A stretch of DNA of 20,357 nt from Ophiothrix spiculata (lineage: Eukaryota > Echinodermata > Ophiuroidea > Amphilepidida > Ophiotrichidae): the NCBI GenBank assembly GCA_000969725.1, contig JXSR01S022486.1, one strand, 5' to 3'. Made by a program: the position numbers and the translations under genes. This document shows, piece after piece, positions 1-10,823 of this stretch; within the stretch, counting starts at the first letter, position 1, and each line of letters begins with the position of its first letter. Under the pieces are notes generated by a model. It was given only the letters and a program-made list of their open reading frames with translations. It was not told the DNA's origin and did not search any database.

Positions 1-717
1 TAAATAAAAAAATCTTGTTTCGAAATAAGATCGATTTCTTACACTTCATATTTGTATTAAACTTGACATTTCAGCTTTATTATTATTAAATGATACATTT
101 CAATGGTCGAACAAAGCTTTTCTTCGCAGGAATCTGGTATGTTGGTACTTGTATTACTATCTATATTCAAAGCTACCTTTGCAATAACATTTGAACTGAC
201 TTTCATTTAACAATTATTTGAATCACTATTGCTTTTGGGTCAATTAAGGTACCTGACTTATGAAAACATTACAGATGTTTTCATTGCGACATCTGATAAT
301 AAGATGACAGTTTGGTAAAGTAAGGAGTATGCAGATATTGTCTATGAAACGCTGAATAGTAAATTGCTTCAATATAGCAGTACTTTTTAATTGCAAATAT
401 TGTACTTGTACGATCATTGCATCTCGCCTTGAATGTAGGAAGTCGTGATCAATCGGGAAACGTTTGAGAGAACTAGATAGAATCGTCATGATTTTGACAG
501 ATTGTGGAAGATATCTTCCCGTCAAACACTCTACCAAGATTTCTCAAGAATTGTTGATTGTGATAAGCACTTTTTAAATTTCGAAATGGAAAATAATATA
601 TCATGCAAAATAGTCATTAATCGATTAATAAAAATTGGCCAAGTGACAAAATCTAATATAAATTTACAAATGCGTTTAACATATAATATATAATAAATAA
701 ATCCTGTCAATGATATA

Positions 718-1752
718 CAGTGTGTCCCAGAATGAAGTTATCAAGATTTCAACGCCACACAATTCAAAAACCAAATATTTTCAGTCAATGAAACTTAGTG
801 ACAATCATGCCCAATGTCTTGACTTACTGTGGTGCAAAAATGAAGAAAATCCATGCATTAGTTTTCTAGAAATGAGCATTCGAAGCTCCATAGGGGTTTG
901 GACACTTTTCCCAGTTTTGGAAAGTTGTATATAAAAATTCCACGGAGACTTGCAGCATAACCATGCAAAGAAGAACGTCATCTTCACAGACAGTCGTGAT
1001 AATATTTGTCCAATTATAAGATTATAATTAACCTAAATCTGATTCTTTTTTATATGTTAAATTATTTAACATATTTCATTAGGTAATCGTTCAGGAATAT
1101 CATTCAGTGGGCCATTTGAAAATACGCTAAAGGGCTGTTTAACTGGTAGCAGTGGTTGTAGGAATAAGGTCATTCAAAGCAAATATAACACCTCATTGGT
1201 CAATGTAGAAAAGAGTATCATGATTGACCAATACCTGGAAAGTGTAGATATCATTGGAACAATGGAAAGATTTATTTGACATTTCCAGGAGCCAGGTATT
1301 CCCATTGTATAATTAGCCCATCTTAAAAATGTCAGAAAATAAAAAGCTTATGGTATCAGATATGAAAGAAAGAATTGAAAAAAGAAGCGTGTGGATGCCA
1401 AGGTAGAATCCGACTTATAACATTCTGCTGAACCTTTATTAAGACTCCGAGGCATCATCAACATGCGAAACAAAACAGAAATGTTGGATAAAGATGACAT
1501 TCAAGCTTATATACTTCCGCTGCAAATTACCGCTGGATTTTTACAACCTCTCCAAACTGGGAAAAGTGTCCCTCTGGAGCTTCAAACGCTCACTTCTAGA
1601 TAATTAATGGATGGGTTTAATTTTCTTTATTTTTGCACCAAAGCAAGAAAAGACATCAAGCATAATAGTCAGCAACTTTCAGTGTCTGGGGTATTTTAGT
1701 TTCTGAATTATGAGGCATTAAAATCTTGATAACTTCATTCTGGGACACACTG
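718..1752. mobile_element. Nonautonomous TA-flanked element with ~235-bp inverted repeats (Tc1/mariner-type)
   Basis: The left end starts CAGTGTGTCCCAGAATGA and the right end is its exact reverse complement. Counting the flanking TA (716-717 and 1753-1754), the ends match perfectly for 34 bases (716-749 against 1721-1754). Imperfect inverted similarity continues to about 956 on the left and 1519 on the right, with shared blocks such as GAAGCTCCA and ACTTTTCCCAGTTT. The interior (957-1518) has no recognisable transposase, so this is a nonautonomous copy. Its insertion is confirmed inside the window: the related copy E reads straight through at about 19187-19193 (GATATAGAAGAG) with a single TA, which here is split into GATATA...TAGAAGAG. 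TA duplication plus CAGTG ends fit the IS630/Tc1/mariner superfamily. Confidence 0.85.
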
Positions 1753-2439
1753 TAGAAGAGAAATACATCTAATATTGATAAATTCAATTTACATTTGATA
1801 TTGTTGTTTCACATTACAAACATGGAATTTTGATGAAATATTGAAATTTTAATAATGTCATGCTTTGAATATTTGATTTAACCATCAAATGAAATCTTGC
1901 AATTTCTAATTTCTTCTCGGATTTTCCAGTGATAGGTTAATCAATTTTTGTTGTAATTTTAAATGAGGAAAGAACATTTCTGTCAAATTTGTGGAAAGTA
2001 ATAAATTAGTATTCTTGAAATATGATCGATCGACATTGGTTTATTATAATAAAGACTGGGAGAAGATTAAGTATCATTAAGGTTTATTAATCCAATTATT
2101 TTAATGTATTAAAGTAATTTCAGACAAAAAGAGTATTCCAATAGATTTGTTTTGACAAAATGATAGCATTCTCAATTTCTCATTATAGTATTGTGTTTAT
2201 TAGATATATTGGTTCTTTTTATAAAATCTTAAAAAAATTATCTTATAAAAAGAAAAGGAAAGTAAACTATTTTTCCTTCAATGTTCTTTATTTATTTACT
2301 AATTAAATAAAATGAGTAATATTAAAACGGTTTACTGAAAAAAGAGCTGATAGCTACGATTGGAGATTCTGAATAAACAGTCTGTAAAGTTAAACGTTTG
2401 GGCCAAATGCTTATTAAAGAGGGTCGATCAGGTTTTGAT

Positions 2440-2470
2440 GTTGTTGTTGTTGTTGTTTTGTTTTGTTTTT
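2440..2470 (+). repeat. TTG microsatellite
   Basis: About six TTG units followed by TTTTG/TTTTG runs inside copy A. The corresponding place in copy E (around 19808) has only a short T run, so the expansion is private to copy A. Confidence 0.8.
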
Positions 2471-3448
2471 ATTTTTAAGAGAATGCATCAATGCATGCAG
2501 ATTCTCTCAACTATATCTGAAGTATGGAAAGCAAGTATTACTATGAAGTGTAACTGCATGTGTATGATTTATTGGTCTAGTTTCACTATTCAACTTAATA
2601 TGGTCCTTCTGGGAAAATTAAAAAAATGCGTAACATTTGTATGGCATATCAAATGGAAGCTTAGACTATGGAAAAATCCAATACGCAATACATTCAATTT
2701 TGAAATGGTCAACTTTTAGCTTTTTTGGTAGGAGCAGTTCATATCAAATGTTATTAAATTTTTATTAAACAGATAAAGAGCAACAATGTTGAAAACTCAT
2801 TTGTTTTGCAACGGATCTTAACAGTTGTGCCTCTATTTCTATATTGTGTTGCTTTTACTCTGGTATGTTAAGATTTTGCACCTAATAATAACTTTTAACT
2901 TAGTATAAACATATTCTAGCAAAATAAACCCAATCAAAAAAATGGGAGTCAAGTCAAAATAATTGACTCTGAGTGAAACTTGGATTTTGCGCATGAAATG
3001 CTGATACCATCTAATTCCTGGCAATCAAAACTCAATTAAAGAGCTGCTCACAGCCCAATAGGGATTTTACCTTTCATAAACTTAAAAATATATAGAAATT
3101 GACGGAAAGTGTCTATATTTGTGTAAATTGAAAAACATTTTGATAAAGAAATATGATATTTGTAATATTCAAAAAAATTTTAATAATAGACTATGAAATG
3201 TTATTGATGTAGAACTCGTGATATTAAAGCGCCTAAGCTTTGTACCGAGTTGGTTAAGAAACCAAAGACAGTAGATAGATGAATTCAAGCTCTGAGATCG
3301 ACACTTTCTTATTACAACCATTCAGCTTGCATCCGGGGATTGAGTAGAAATGATATAGCACTGGACATTTAAGATTAGATCAATTTTCTGTTTCCAATTA
3401 CAGTCTGTTTATGTACTGATAGGTACAGTGGATGTATGAATGTGCAAT

Positions 3449-3925
3449 ACAATTTGGCATCAAAACAAAATCATTTCATCTCACAAAGTAGAACTCTAGG
3501 TCTGCTTGGACTACGATTTAAATTTGATGCTGATATTAGAAATTATAGTAAAATTAAAAAAAAAACCATTAAGTGGAGTTATAATGCAAAAACTACACTC
3601 ACTATATTGCAAATAACTAAATGCTAGGAAAGAAGATTCCAGACGGAAAAAAAATTCAATAAATCGTACAGCAAGATTGAAATGCACAACAAAGATATCT
3701 GAAGTAGAAAAACTGAATTCATAGTGCTATTATCAAACACGTATCTTACTGATAGTTATATGAAGTTGATAATTTGGCATCAAAACAAAGTTATTTCATT
3801 TCACAAAGTAGTACTCTAGATCTGCGTAAATTAAGATTTAATGTATAATACAATTGAGTCATTCTACGAATTCATATAATGCACTCAATATATTGCCAGT
3901 AACTGGATGTTAATAAACAAGACTC
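3449..3925 (+). repeat. Internal ~323-bp tandem dimer within the long repeat
   Basis: The block AATTTGGCATCAAAACAAA ... CACAAAGTAG.ACTCTAG.TCTGC starts at about 3451 and again at 3773. Each is followed by an AAGATTTAA-like stretch and by an ATATTGCxxxTAACT block. The same two-fold arrangement recurs in copy B (about 6598 and 6868) and, inverted, in copy C (about 9343-9270 and 9040-8940). The dimer therefore predates the spread of the copies. No coding frame is shared between units. Confidence 0.7.
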
Positions 3926-4089
3926 AAGATTAAAGAATGCTATTTTCACATCTTTCAATAAACTGTATCACAAGGATAAAATTAAAAAAAAAACAATAAT
4001 TAATTTTGAATGGGATATTTTGAAGTAGAAACTGAGATTCATAAGATTTTGCAGATATTAGAACTATATATTTAAAGAAGAATCTATTA

Positions 4090-4680
4090 ATTTTGAAAAT
4101 GAATGACTCTCATCATGCTCATAGGGCCAAACAAGTAACCCTTGACTTGACCTTTTACGTATTTGGATGTAACTCAAGAACCACACTACGGAAACTATGT
4201 TTCTTTTCTTTCTTTCCTTATAACTATCAGTAGAAGAACATATTTGAACATGTCATGGGTAAACAAAAATCGTACAGTTTTGAAACTCAAGCAAGAACCA
4301 TACTACAAAAACAGGTAAAACTATGTTTCTTCGTCCTTGAGGAGAGTAACATGTTTTGAGTGAGATTTTGAAATTTGAATATGTCATAGGGCCAATTGAC
4401 TGCTCAGTCTATTCCTCCATAATGTACTTTTTATGTTTTGGTTTTTTATTACTTAAGAATTTGTTTATTTTTATAAATTTATGAGTGGCAAAACACGTAT
4501 AAATGACCAAATAATTCAAGTGCTTTGATCTTCTACGTTTTGAAGCTCAATATTTACGCTACGGAATTATGAGGAGAGGAACATGTTTGAATGGTTTTGA
4601 ATAAGATTTTTTAAATTTGAACATTCATAGGACCAATCAAATGATTTTTGATCTTTTACGTTTTTGGAAATAGGTCAAAC
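4090..4680 (+). repeat. Degenerate tandem repeat of ~130-240-bp units
   Basis: Four diverged units can be followed by recurring blocks: CATAGG(G/A)CCAA, TTTTACGT.TTTG, CTCAAG...ACCA.ACTAC, AAACTATGTTTCTT, GAGGAGAG.AACATGTTTGA, then TTTGAA-CAT-TCATAGG again. Units start near 4121, 4250, 4383 and 4626. One unit recurs inverted in copy C at about 8750-8610. Non-coding. Confidence 0.6.
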
Positions 4681-4685
4681 TACAG

Positions 4686-4755
4686 TTTTTGATTTTTATC
4701 TTATTTTTTGAAAAATTGGCATTTTGTATAAAAAAGTAAGATAAAAATCAAAAAA
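4686..4755. repeat. AT-rich inverted repeat (hairpin)
   Basis: The left arm TTTTTGATTTTTATCTTA (4686-4703) pairs perfectly with the right arm TAAGATAAAAATCAAAAA (4737-4754), and the pairing extends inward through T/A runs with one bulge. The loop is about 20 bases. It could be the foldback core of a small MITE, but no target duplication was found. Confidence 0.7.
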
Positions 4756-5039
4756 TTGAGAAAATCCTTCCTAGACATTTGTTTCTAAATTCCAAAAAGC
4801 AAAAATGTTCAAAATTTCACGAATGCAAATTTTAGTTAGGCTTTCCAGAAATGTTGGGGCAAAAAATGTGTTTTCTGGGGTTTTTTTGCCAAAATTGACA
4901 TTTCTGGTCAAAAACTGATATCATCATCATGTTCAGGGTAAAAATGTGCTTCTAAAAATGTATACTTTTATAGTTTATGCAATTAGTTTAAAAGTTAGAG
5001 TACAAAAACGGTTTATGCCATTTGAAGGTCTACCCCAGC
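4756..5039. other. AT-rich spacer without recognised feature
   Basis: Contains short repeated words (TTTCCAGAAATG, TTTCTGGGG, TTTCTGGTC) in T/A-rich context. No coding frame, inverted repeat or match elsewhere in the window was found. Confidence 0.5.
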
Positions 5040-5098
5040 CTTAATTTGTTTTTGAATTTCAAAATGAAAAAAATAGTTCTCATGCAAAAAGCCATTAA

Positions 5099-5711
5099 CC
5101 CTCATCTACTCATTTTTTGTAACACGTCTACCCAAGGGGGGGGGGTTGTTGCAACCCCCCTAAATTTTTGGAACGGAACCCCCTATGAACTTTTTGATAT
5201 CAATAGATAGGTATGGTCCTCCACTATCCAACGATACCAAGATCACAAAAGTCGGCCAAGGCGTTACGTAATTATGACGTCTTAAAGCTCGTTCGGATCG
5301 GAAAATCGGGAGTTTGGCAAAATTGGCCACCCAATTAAAAATTGCTATAAAAGTTCTAAATGACCAATTTTCATCGGGGGGTTTTGCTAATAAAGAAGGG
5401 AAATGATAATTCTAACATGCCTTGCAAGGTTCAGCTTCATAGCATGCATATATTTTTCAAAATGGCGACTTAAAATTTTCCGGGGCTTCACCGACCCCAC
5501 CCCCCTACACCCAAACTTTGACGGCCTACCCTAACCCCACCTTAGGTGGTACCTCCCTAATATTTTCATCAAAATGACCGCAAAGGATGTAAAAGAGATT
5601 ACTCAAATGCCTGGGGTCGGTTGCTTTTGCGTTTTTATGCAGCGGGGAAAAAACCTTAAGGGGGTTTCAACAACCCCCCCCCCCCCCCCCCCCCCCCCGG
5701 GTAGACGAGGG
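5099..5711. mobile_element. piggyBac-like MITE with TTAA target duplication
   Basis: A 613-base insertion within repeat copy B, flanked on both sides by TTAA (5095-5098 and 5712-5715). Its ends are CCCTCATCTAC on the left and, reading inward from the right, CCCTCGTCTACCC. TTAA target duplication and CCCT-type ends are the signature of the piggyBac superfamily. The inner part of the inverted repeat is displaced on the left: GTCTACCC, a G-rich run and GTTGTTGCAACCCCC follow about 30 bases in, matching the right end's GTCTACCC, long G run and GTTGTTGAAACCCCC. The other repeat copies read CATTAATCG at this point without interruption. No transposase frame is present. GC content is clearly higher than in the host repeat. 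Confidence 0.82.
5674..5698 (+). repeat. Homopolymer run of 25 C inside the piggyBac-like MITE
   Basis: A pure C run just inside the right terminus of the MITE. The left terminus has a shorter counterpart of about ten G in the inverted orientation (5137-5146). The run is likely slippage-prone, and its length may be a sequencing or assembly approximation. Confidence 0.9.
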
Positions 5712-7004
5712 TTAATCATTAAACCTGTCGATATTAATTTGCTTCGTGACAAAATAAAATATAAAATTACAGGTGTGTTAGTAGAATATGTAATAAATAA
5801 ATAATAATGTTGATAAACTCAATTTACACTTGATAGTGTTATTGTATATACATTACAAACATGTTACATGGTTGCAATATGTGACTTTGATGAAATATTA
5901 AAATGGTAATAATGACATGCTATGAATATTTGATTTAATCATCAAATGTAATTTTTCATTCGGATTTTCCAGTGTATAAGTTAATACATTTTTATTGTAA
6001 TTTCGAATAAAAAAGACAATTTCTGTCAAATTTGTGGAAAGTAATAAATCAGCATTCTTGAGATATTCTCAATATGATCTCTCGACATTTGTTTATTATA
6101 TAAAGAAGAAAAATTGTATCAATCACGTACATGAAGCCAATTGTTTGAGGCATTATATATAGCAATTTCAAAATAGGTATTTCAATAGTGTTATTTTTGA
6201 CAATATGATAGCATTTTCATTTTATAGTATTGTGTTTATTAGATATCCTGTTTTTAATATAATATTTTTAAAAAATTAATCTTATTATAAAAAACAAAGT
6301 AAACTATTTTACTTCAAAGTTCCTTGTGTATTTTTAATTAAACAAAATGAGTAATTTTAAAATCGTTTACTGGAATGATAACGTGGAACTCGTAGCAAGC
6401 GCCTTGGTTTTGTACCGAGTTGGTTAAAAACTAAAGACAGTAGATGTATGAATGTAAGCAGTAAGATCGACACTTTCTTATTACAACGGTTCAGCTTGTA
6501 TCCGGGGATTGATTGGAAAAATAAAATAAAGAACAGGAAATTCAAGATTTGCTCAATTTTATCTTTCAAGTTAAGTATGTTTATGAATATGTAATACAAT
6601 TTGACATCAAAACAAAATCAACATCTCATAAGGCATGCAAAGTAATAACTCTAGGTCTGCTTGGAGTAAGTTAACTATTTGAAAAACAAAAGTAAAATAA
6701 TAAACATTGATTAGAGTTATAATTCAAATACTGCACTCAATATATTGCATGTTCGGAAAAAAGAACGGCAAAAAACATGTAAAATTACACTCTTTCAATA
6801 GTCTTTCAATAAATCGCACAGCACGTTTTACCTAATAGTTAACTTGAAGTTGTTATATAACTTGGTATCAAAACAAAGTCATTATTTTCATCTCACAAAG
6901 CAGTACTCTAGATCTGCTGAGATTAAGATTTAAATGTATAATAAAATGGAGTCATACTGCGAATTCAAATATTGCACTCAATATATTGCCAGTAACTGGG
7001 TGCT

Positions 7005-7234
7005 ATAAAAACAAGACTCAAGACCATAGAATGATATTGAAAGGCACATTTTATCAAAGTATTGATACTTCACGACATTTTAAACTGTCGCAAAAACCAT
7101 TTTCTTCAAAATACGACCATAAAAACAAGACTCAAGACCATAGAATGATATTGAAAGGCACATTTTATCAAAGTATTGATACTTCACGACATTTTAAACT
7201 GTCGCAAAAACCATTTTCTTCAAAATACGACCAT
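7005..7234 (+). repeat. Exact 114-bp tandem duplication
   Basis: Two identical consecutive units (7005-7118 and 7119-7232) plus a shared AT at the end. The first part of the unit (AACAAGACTCAAGA) belongs to the end of the internal dimer of the long repeat. Identity of the units shows a recent event. Since 114 is a multiple of three a short reading frame passes through both units, but it looks accidental. Confidence 0.95.
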
Positions 7235-7562
7235 GACACGTATTTCACCCGTAGCGCAAAATGAAGTTTGCTGTATTTACAGCTCCTTTGAAATGGACGG
7301 TCACATATAACAAAAATTGGGCAAAATGTTTCGTTTCTTGTAATATATCCGTTTAGAAATAACAAATACTTCAAATACACCCCCGTAAAGCACAAGATGT
7401 TTTGTCTGCAGTGAAATAGTCTTTATAGAACTCAAACTGCTCTAATTTGCGGAGCATTTCTTGAAATGTATGTTTTATCGTTTATAATCTAGAGGTGCTA
7501 ATTATTTGTCACTTTTCAGTCAAACATAAAGGCCCGTATTCCAGAAAGATGTTTAGCTAAAC
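7235..7562. other. Non-coding stretch, no recognised feature
   Basis: Follows copy B. It has slightly more balanced composition than its neighbours and a GGCCCGTATTCCAGAAAGA-like sequence at about 7531-7550 that has the style of a dispersed element terminus, but no paired end was found. Confidence 0.4.
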
Positions 7563-7650
7563 CATTGTTTAACTGAGCATCAACTGTCCAGGAATGATAC
7601 GCATCATTGTTTAACTGAGCATCAACTGTCCAGGAATGATACGCATCATT
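7563..7650 (+). repeat. 42-bp tandem duplication
   Basis: Two identical units starting CATTGTTTAACTGAGCAT (7563-7604 and 7605-7646), followed by the first bases of a third (CATTG). The first unit follows TTTAGCTAAAC. Non-coding. Confidence 0.93.
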
Positions 7651-7782
7651 GCAGCTTTCAAGCAGAATAGTTCAATGATTCGTGCTGTTGACGAGAAATA
7701 AAACCTTGATTTAGCTTAACACCTTTTAAATGTTTGTTGTATCAAATTAAATGCGATGGTTTACTAATAACATTTCCTAACA

Positions 7783-8276
7783 TAATCATATTATTTCATT
7801 TATTATTTACGACTTATATTTTCCTTTTTAATGAACAAATGCAATAACCTTAAAATTTGACAATTATTTAATCTGTCTTATTCAGAGTGAACCATTAGTG
7901 TTAAAAGAGACATGATAGCGGCTCCAGACCACTTCTAAAGAGGCTCATGATTAAGACATGAATAGCGTTTGCGGCAAGAATGGATCGCCACTTATTTCCA
8001 GACGGTAAGCAGAATGCAGTTTTCATGACTTCAACAGTATAAGCGTTTGATTGTTTGAGTGGTATAAATAAAAAGGTATACAGGACATCAGCAATACATA
8101 TTTACAAACAAGTATAAGCAAGTTTTTCAACAGCAAACCCTTTAGTAGTTAATGAGACGAAAAATGGGACAAGTACCACTTCTAAATCGACTCTAGGTCG
8201 TGGATGAATTAGCAAACTGCGCCAATAACATTTCTCCACACCACTTATTACCAGACTATTGACATCAGAGTTAACA
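7783..8276 (+). repeat. Second repeat family, copy R1, with internal two-fold structure
   Basis: Matches 11486-11999 in the same orientation, with shared blocks TTTATTATTTACGACTTAT, GACAATTATTTAA, AGTGTTAAA, GACTTCAACA, GACAAGTACCACTTC and TTATTACCAGACTATTG. Inside the copy, two related blocks occur about 247 bases apart. Each starts with CCACTTCTAAA (7929 and 8176), passes a GACTC/GGCTC and a GATGAATTAGC/CATGAATAGCG motif, and ends CCACTTATT.CCAGAC. So R1 is itself an old dimer. No common reading frame was seen. Confidence 0.8.
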
Positions 8277-8609
8277 ATGACATACAATTTTACATAGGCA
8301 TTGATAAGCACAAGTGTAACGCTTTATCTGTCCAAATATGACTATAATGGTGTTTGGCTTTAAGAAAATCACATTTGTGTTTGCTGCCTGCCATTAAAAT
8401 TGATCCATTTTCTCAGGGTGTGCACAACAGCAATTTGTCTTCATTTTGCATTGGTATAATAATAGGTTTTCTTGTAGTCTAAATTTGCATTTCATTATCT
8501 ATTATAAGCCTATTTTAAATTAAGGAAATACTTTTTTCTCAATGGGGAATAAAACGAAAAATGTACAACATATTAAAAAGCAGGAAACAGAAAGTTCGTT
8601 AAAATTGTA
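8277..8609. other. Non-coding stretch, no recognised feature
   Basis: AT-rich sequence between R1 and copy C. No repeat partner, terminal repeat or credible frame was found. Confidence 0.4.
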
Positions 8610-9574
8610 TAACTATTGGCAAGCCATTCAAGTATGTTCGTCTCCTCATATGGAAAAAGAAAAAACACACATATATTTACTTATTTCCGTAGTATGATTT
8701 TTGCGTTCCAAGTACGTAAAATGTCAAATCAGGGATCATTCGTTTGGCCCTGTGAGAGTAAAAATAGTTTCAAAAATCTTCAGATCCTGCTTAAAATGGT
8801 CCTAATATCAGCAAAAAGGTATGAAATCAGTTTCTTTTTCAAAATGTATCATTCAAATTACTTTTTTTAGTTTTCATTTGTCACAATTTATTGAAAGAGT
8901 TTTAAAATATGTGAAAATATCATTCTTTAGTCTTGAGTCTGGTTTCATAGCAACTTGTTACTGGCAATATATTGAGTGTAGTGTTTCAATTCGCAGTATA
9001 AATCCACTCAGTTCTTATTATACATCTACTTTGTAGGATGTGGTATTACAACTTCAAATAACAAACAGTAAAAGTAAGTGATTTGATAATAACACCATGA
9101 AAAAAGTTTTCTGCTTCAAAAATATTGTTGTTGTTTTTTTTGTTTTTTTAAACTTGCTGTATGATTTATTGAAAGAACATTAGTACAGTATTCGAATTAC
9201 AACTCCACTGAATAGTTACTAATTTACTATTGTTTTACTATTATTTGCATAAATTTCAAAACTTTAGTCCAAGTAGTTCTACTTTGTGAGATGAAATGGC
9301 ATTTTTGATGCCAAATTGTAATGACACATTCATAAACCCACAGTACCTATCAGTATATAAACACACTTAACTGGAAAGAGAAAACCGAGTTAATCTTGAA
9401 TGTACAATTCTTTATTTTTTCCAATCAATTCCCGGATGAAAGCCGAATGGTTGTAATAAGTAAGTGTCGATCTCAGTGCTTTAATTCATTTATCTACTGT
9501 CTTCGGTTTATTAATAACGCTGTACAAATGTACAAACCAAAGCCGCTTACCACGAGTTCGGTATCAACAAGGCT

Positions 9575-10080
9575 TCATTATGTTCATAGTCCTAATATTA
9601 TTTTTTTAAAGAATGATTGAGAAACTAACTACAAAAAATATGTATTTGTTTTAATTGAAATACTTTAGCATACATGTATATACATTAGATGCTTTTGATC
9701 AAATTCAATACAACTTTAATTTTACTCTATGGAGGTTTAAAATCCCTATTAACACTTTGGGATATTAATTTGGGAAAGGTCATAATTCATTTACGTAAAT
9801 GAATTCATTAACCGTTAAGGAATTCCTATACTATACAGTAAATGAAATCAGTTACTGTAACCTGAGATATTTGTCTCAGCTGTAACTTAATCCATTTTCT
9901 GCGCAATCTATGAAAATCGGAGACAATTTTAGAGTTGAATGGGACCTATTCTACAAATTTAGTAATGAAATTTGTAATATCTATCTGCAAGAATTTTTCC
10001 ATTTTTTTGAAAAAATTTGGCAGATACTCAAAATTGTATATGATAATGTTATCATGTTGTCAACAGATCGGCTTAATAAA
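9575..10080. other. Segment private to copy C
   Basis: Lies where copies A and B pass more directly between conserved blocks. It contains a 22-base perfect palindrome (9784-9805), a CTGAGA/TCTCAG hairpin near 9863-9880, and a CAGTAA/TTACTG pair near 9836-9857. No clean terminal inverted repeat or target duplication was found, so it may be an old insertion or a section lost from the other copies. Confidence 0.4.
9784..9805. repeat. 22-bp perfect palindrome
   Basis: The arm AATTCATTTAC is followed immediately by its exact reverse complement, with no spacer. It lies in the segment private to copy C. It could extrude as a small cruciform or be a two-fold symmetric binding site; nothing else in the sequence tells which. 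Confidence 0.9.
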
Positions 10081-10823
10081 ATTTAATGATACTGTTACTT
10101 CTCATCTTTAATATAATAAACCAATGTCGATAGATCATATTGAGAATATCTCAAGCATGCCGATTTATTACTTTGCACAAATTTGACATAAATTGGTTTT
10201 CTTCTTCGGAAATACAATAAAAATGTATTAACTTATTCACTGGAAAATTCGAATAGAAATTAGAGTTGATTACTTTTGATGATGAAATACAATATTCATA
10301 GCATGACACTATTAGCATTTTAATATTTTAACAAAGTCGCATTTGTATATAGAAACAAGTTACCTGTTTTTAATGTACAATAGCAATATCAAGTGTAAAT
10401 TTCATTTATCAATATTAGATGTATTTCACCCTAATATTATTCAATTTCATAGAATTTATTTATTATACATTATATCAATCCAATTTTAAATTTATATTAG
10501 CTTTTGTCGCGAGGCAAGTGTATATGGATAGATATTTCGATATATGACTATTTTGTATGAGACCTTATTTTTTCATTTCGAAATTTTAAAAAAGTGTTTA
10601 TCACTATTATCACATTATCTAGTTTTGAGAAATCGTGACAGAGGCGGCACGATTTTCTTTCGCAATCTGTAAAAACAGGACGATTCCATCTAGTTCTCTC
10701 GTAACAATTCCCGATATGGACCTGACTTCCGACTTCAGTCGAAAATAAGAAAACTGTCGGAGAAATACGTCGCAATATTGATCAAAACTTTTACTATCAC
10801 GTGAATCAAAAAAAATTGTGAAC

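Larger units (their letters stand above)
1..4260 (+). repeat. Long dispersed repeat, copy A (interrupted by the 718-1752 element)
   Basis: The most complete copy in the window. Its sections match other copies. Bases 1-560 match copy E (17695-18310). The core, 440-717 plus 1753-2330, matches B, C, D and E. Bases 2340-2865 match only E (19755-20205). Bases 3205-3960 match B (6370-7010) and C (9570-8930, inverted). Bases 4030-4260 match C (8830-8610, inverted). It may begin left of the window. All frames are broken by stops in at least some copies, so this is treated as non-coding repeat or segmental duplication. Bases 2870-3200 have no clear partner. The nature of the parent element is unknown. 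Confidence 0.85.
5040..7240 (+). repeat. Long dispersed repeat, copy B (interrupted by the 5099-5711 MITE)
   Basis: Bases 5040-5098 and 5712-6365 align with the core of copy A (about 575-610 and 640-2330, minus A's own insertion), including blocks such as GTGACAAAAT, GGTAATAATG and TTCTGTCAAATTTGTGG. At about 6370 the copy jumps directly to the section matching A 3205-3960, so the A section 2340-3200 is absent here, by deletion in B or by insertion in A and E. The copy ends in the 114-bp tandem duplication. Confidence 0.82.
8610..10797 (-). repeat. Long dispersed repeat, copy C (inverted)
   Basis: Read on the minus strand from 10797 to 8610, this follows the same order as copy A. The core is 10797-10090. 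The ACCGAACTCG block to the AATTTGGCATCAAAA block is 9570-9320. The internal repeat section is 9320-8890. The tandem-unit section with AGGGCCAAACGAATGA is 8870-8610. Its 5' edge (about 10797-10690) is shared with copy D (15763-15850), including GTTTTGATCAA. The segment 9575-10080 has no counterpart in the other copies. This is the only copy in inverted orientation. Confidence 0.82.

Noticed and set aside
244-537. Minus-strand frame of 97 codons sharing about 45 residues with a frame at 17927-18154
   Set aside because: The similarity follows from the DNA-level repeat A/E. The frame starts differ, surrounding codons are not conserved, and substitutions are not visibly biased to silent positions.
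2360-2719. 119-codon plus-strand frame
   Set aside because: Runs through the TTG microsatellite, and the matching stretch of copy E has deletions that break the frame. No domain recognised.
5574-5804. Frame with a polyproline run
   Set aside because: The prolines are the C25 homopolymer of the piggyBac-like MITE, and the frame crosses the element boundary into the host repeat.
6986-7264. 92-codon frame with a two-fold 38-residue repeat
   Set aside because: Produced by the exact 114-bp tandem duplication of non-coding repeat DNA; no signal, domain or conserved frame in copies A or C.
7981-8010. Splice-donor-like CAGACGGTAAG at the end of an R1 block
   Set aside because: No coding frame leads into it, the sister block has GACTATTG instead, and no acceptor or partner exon was found.
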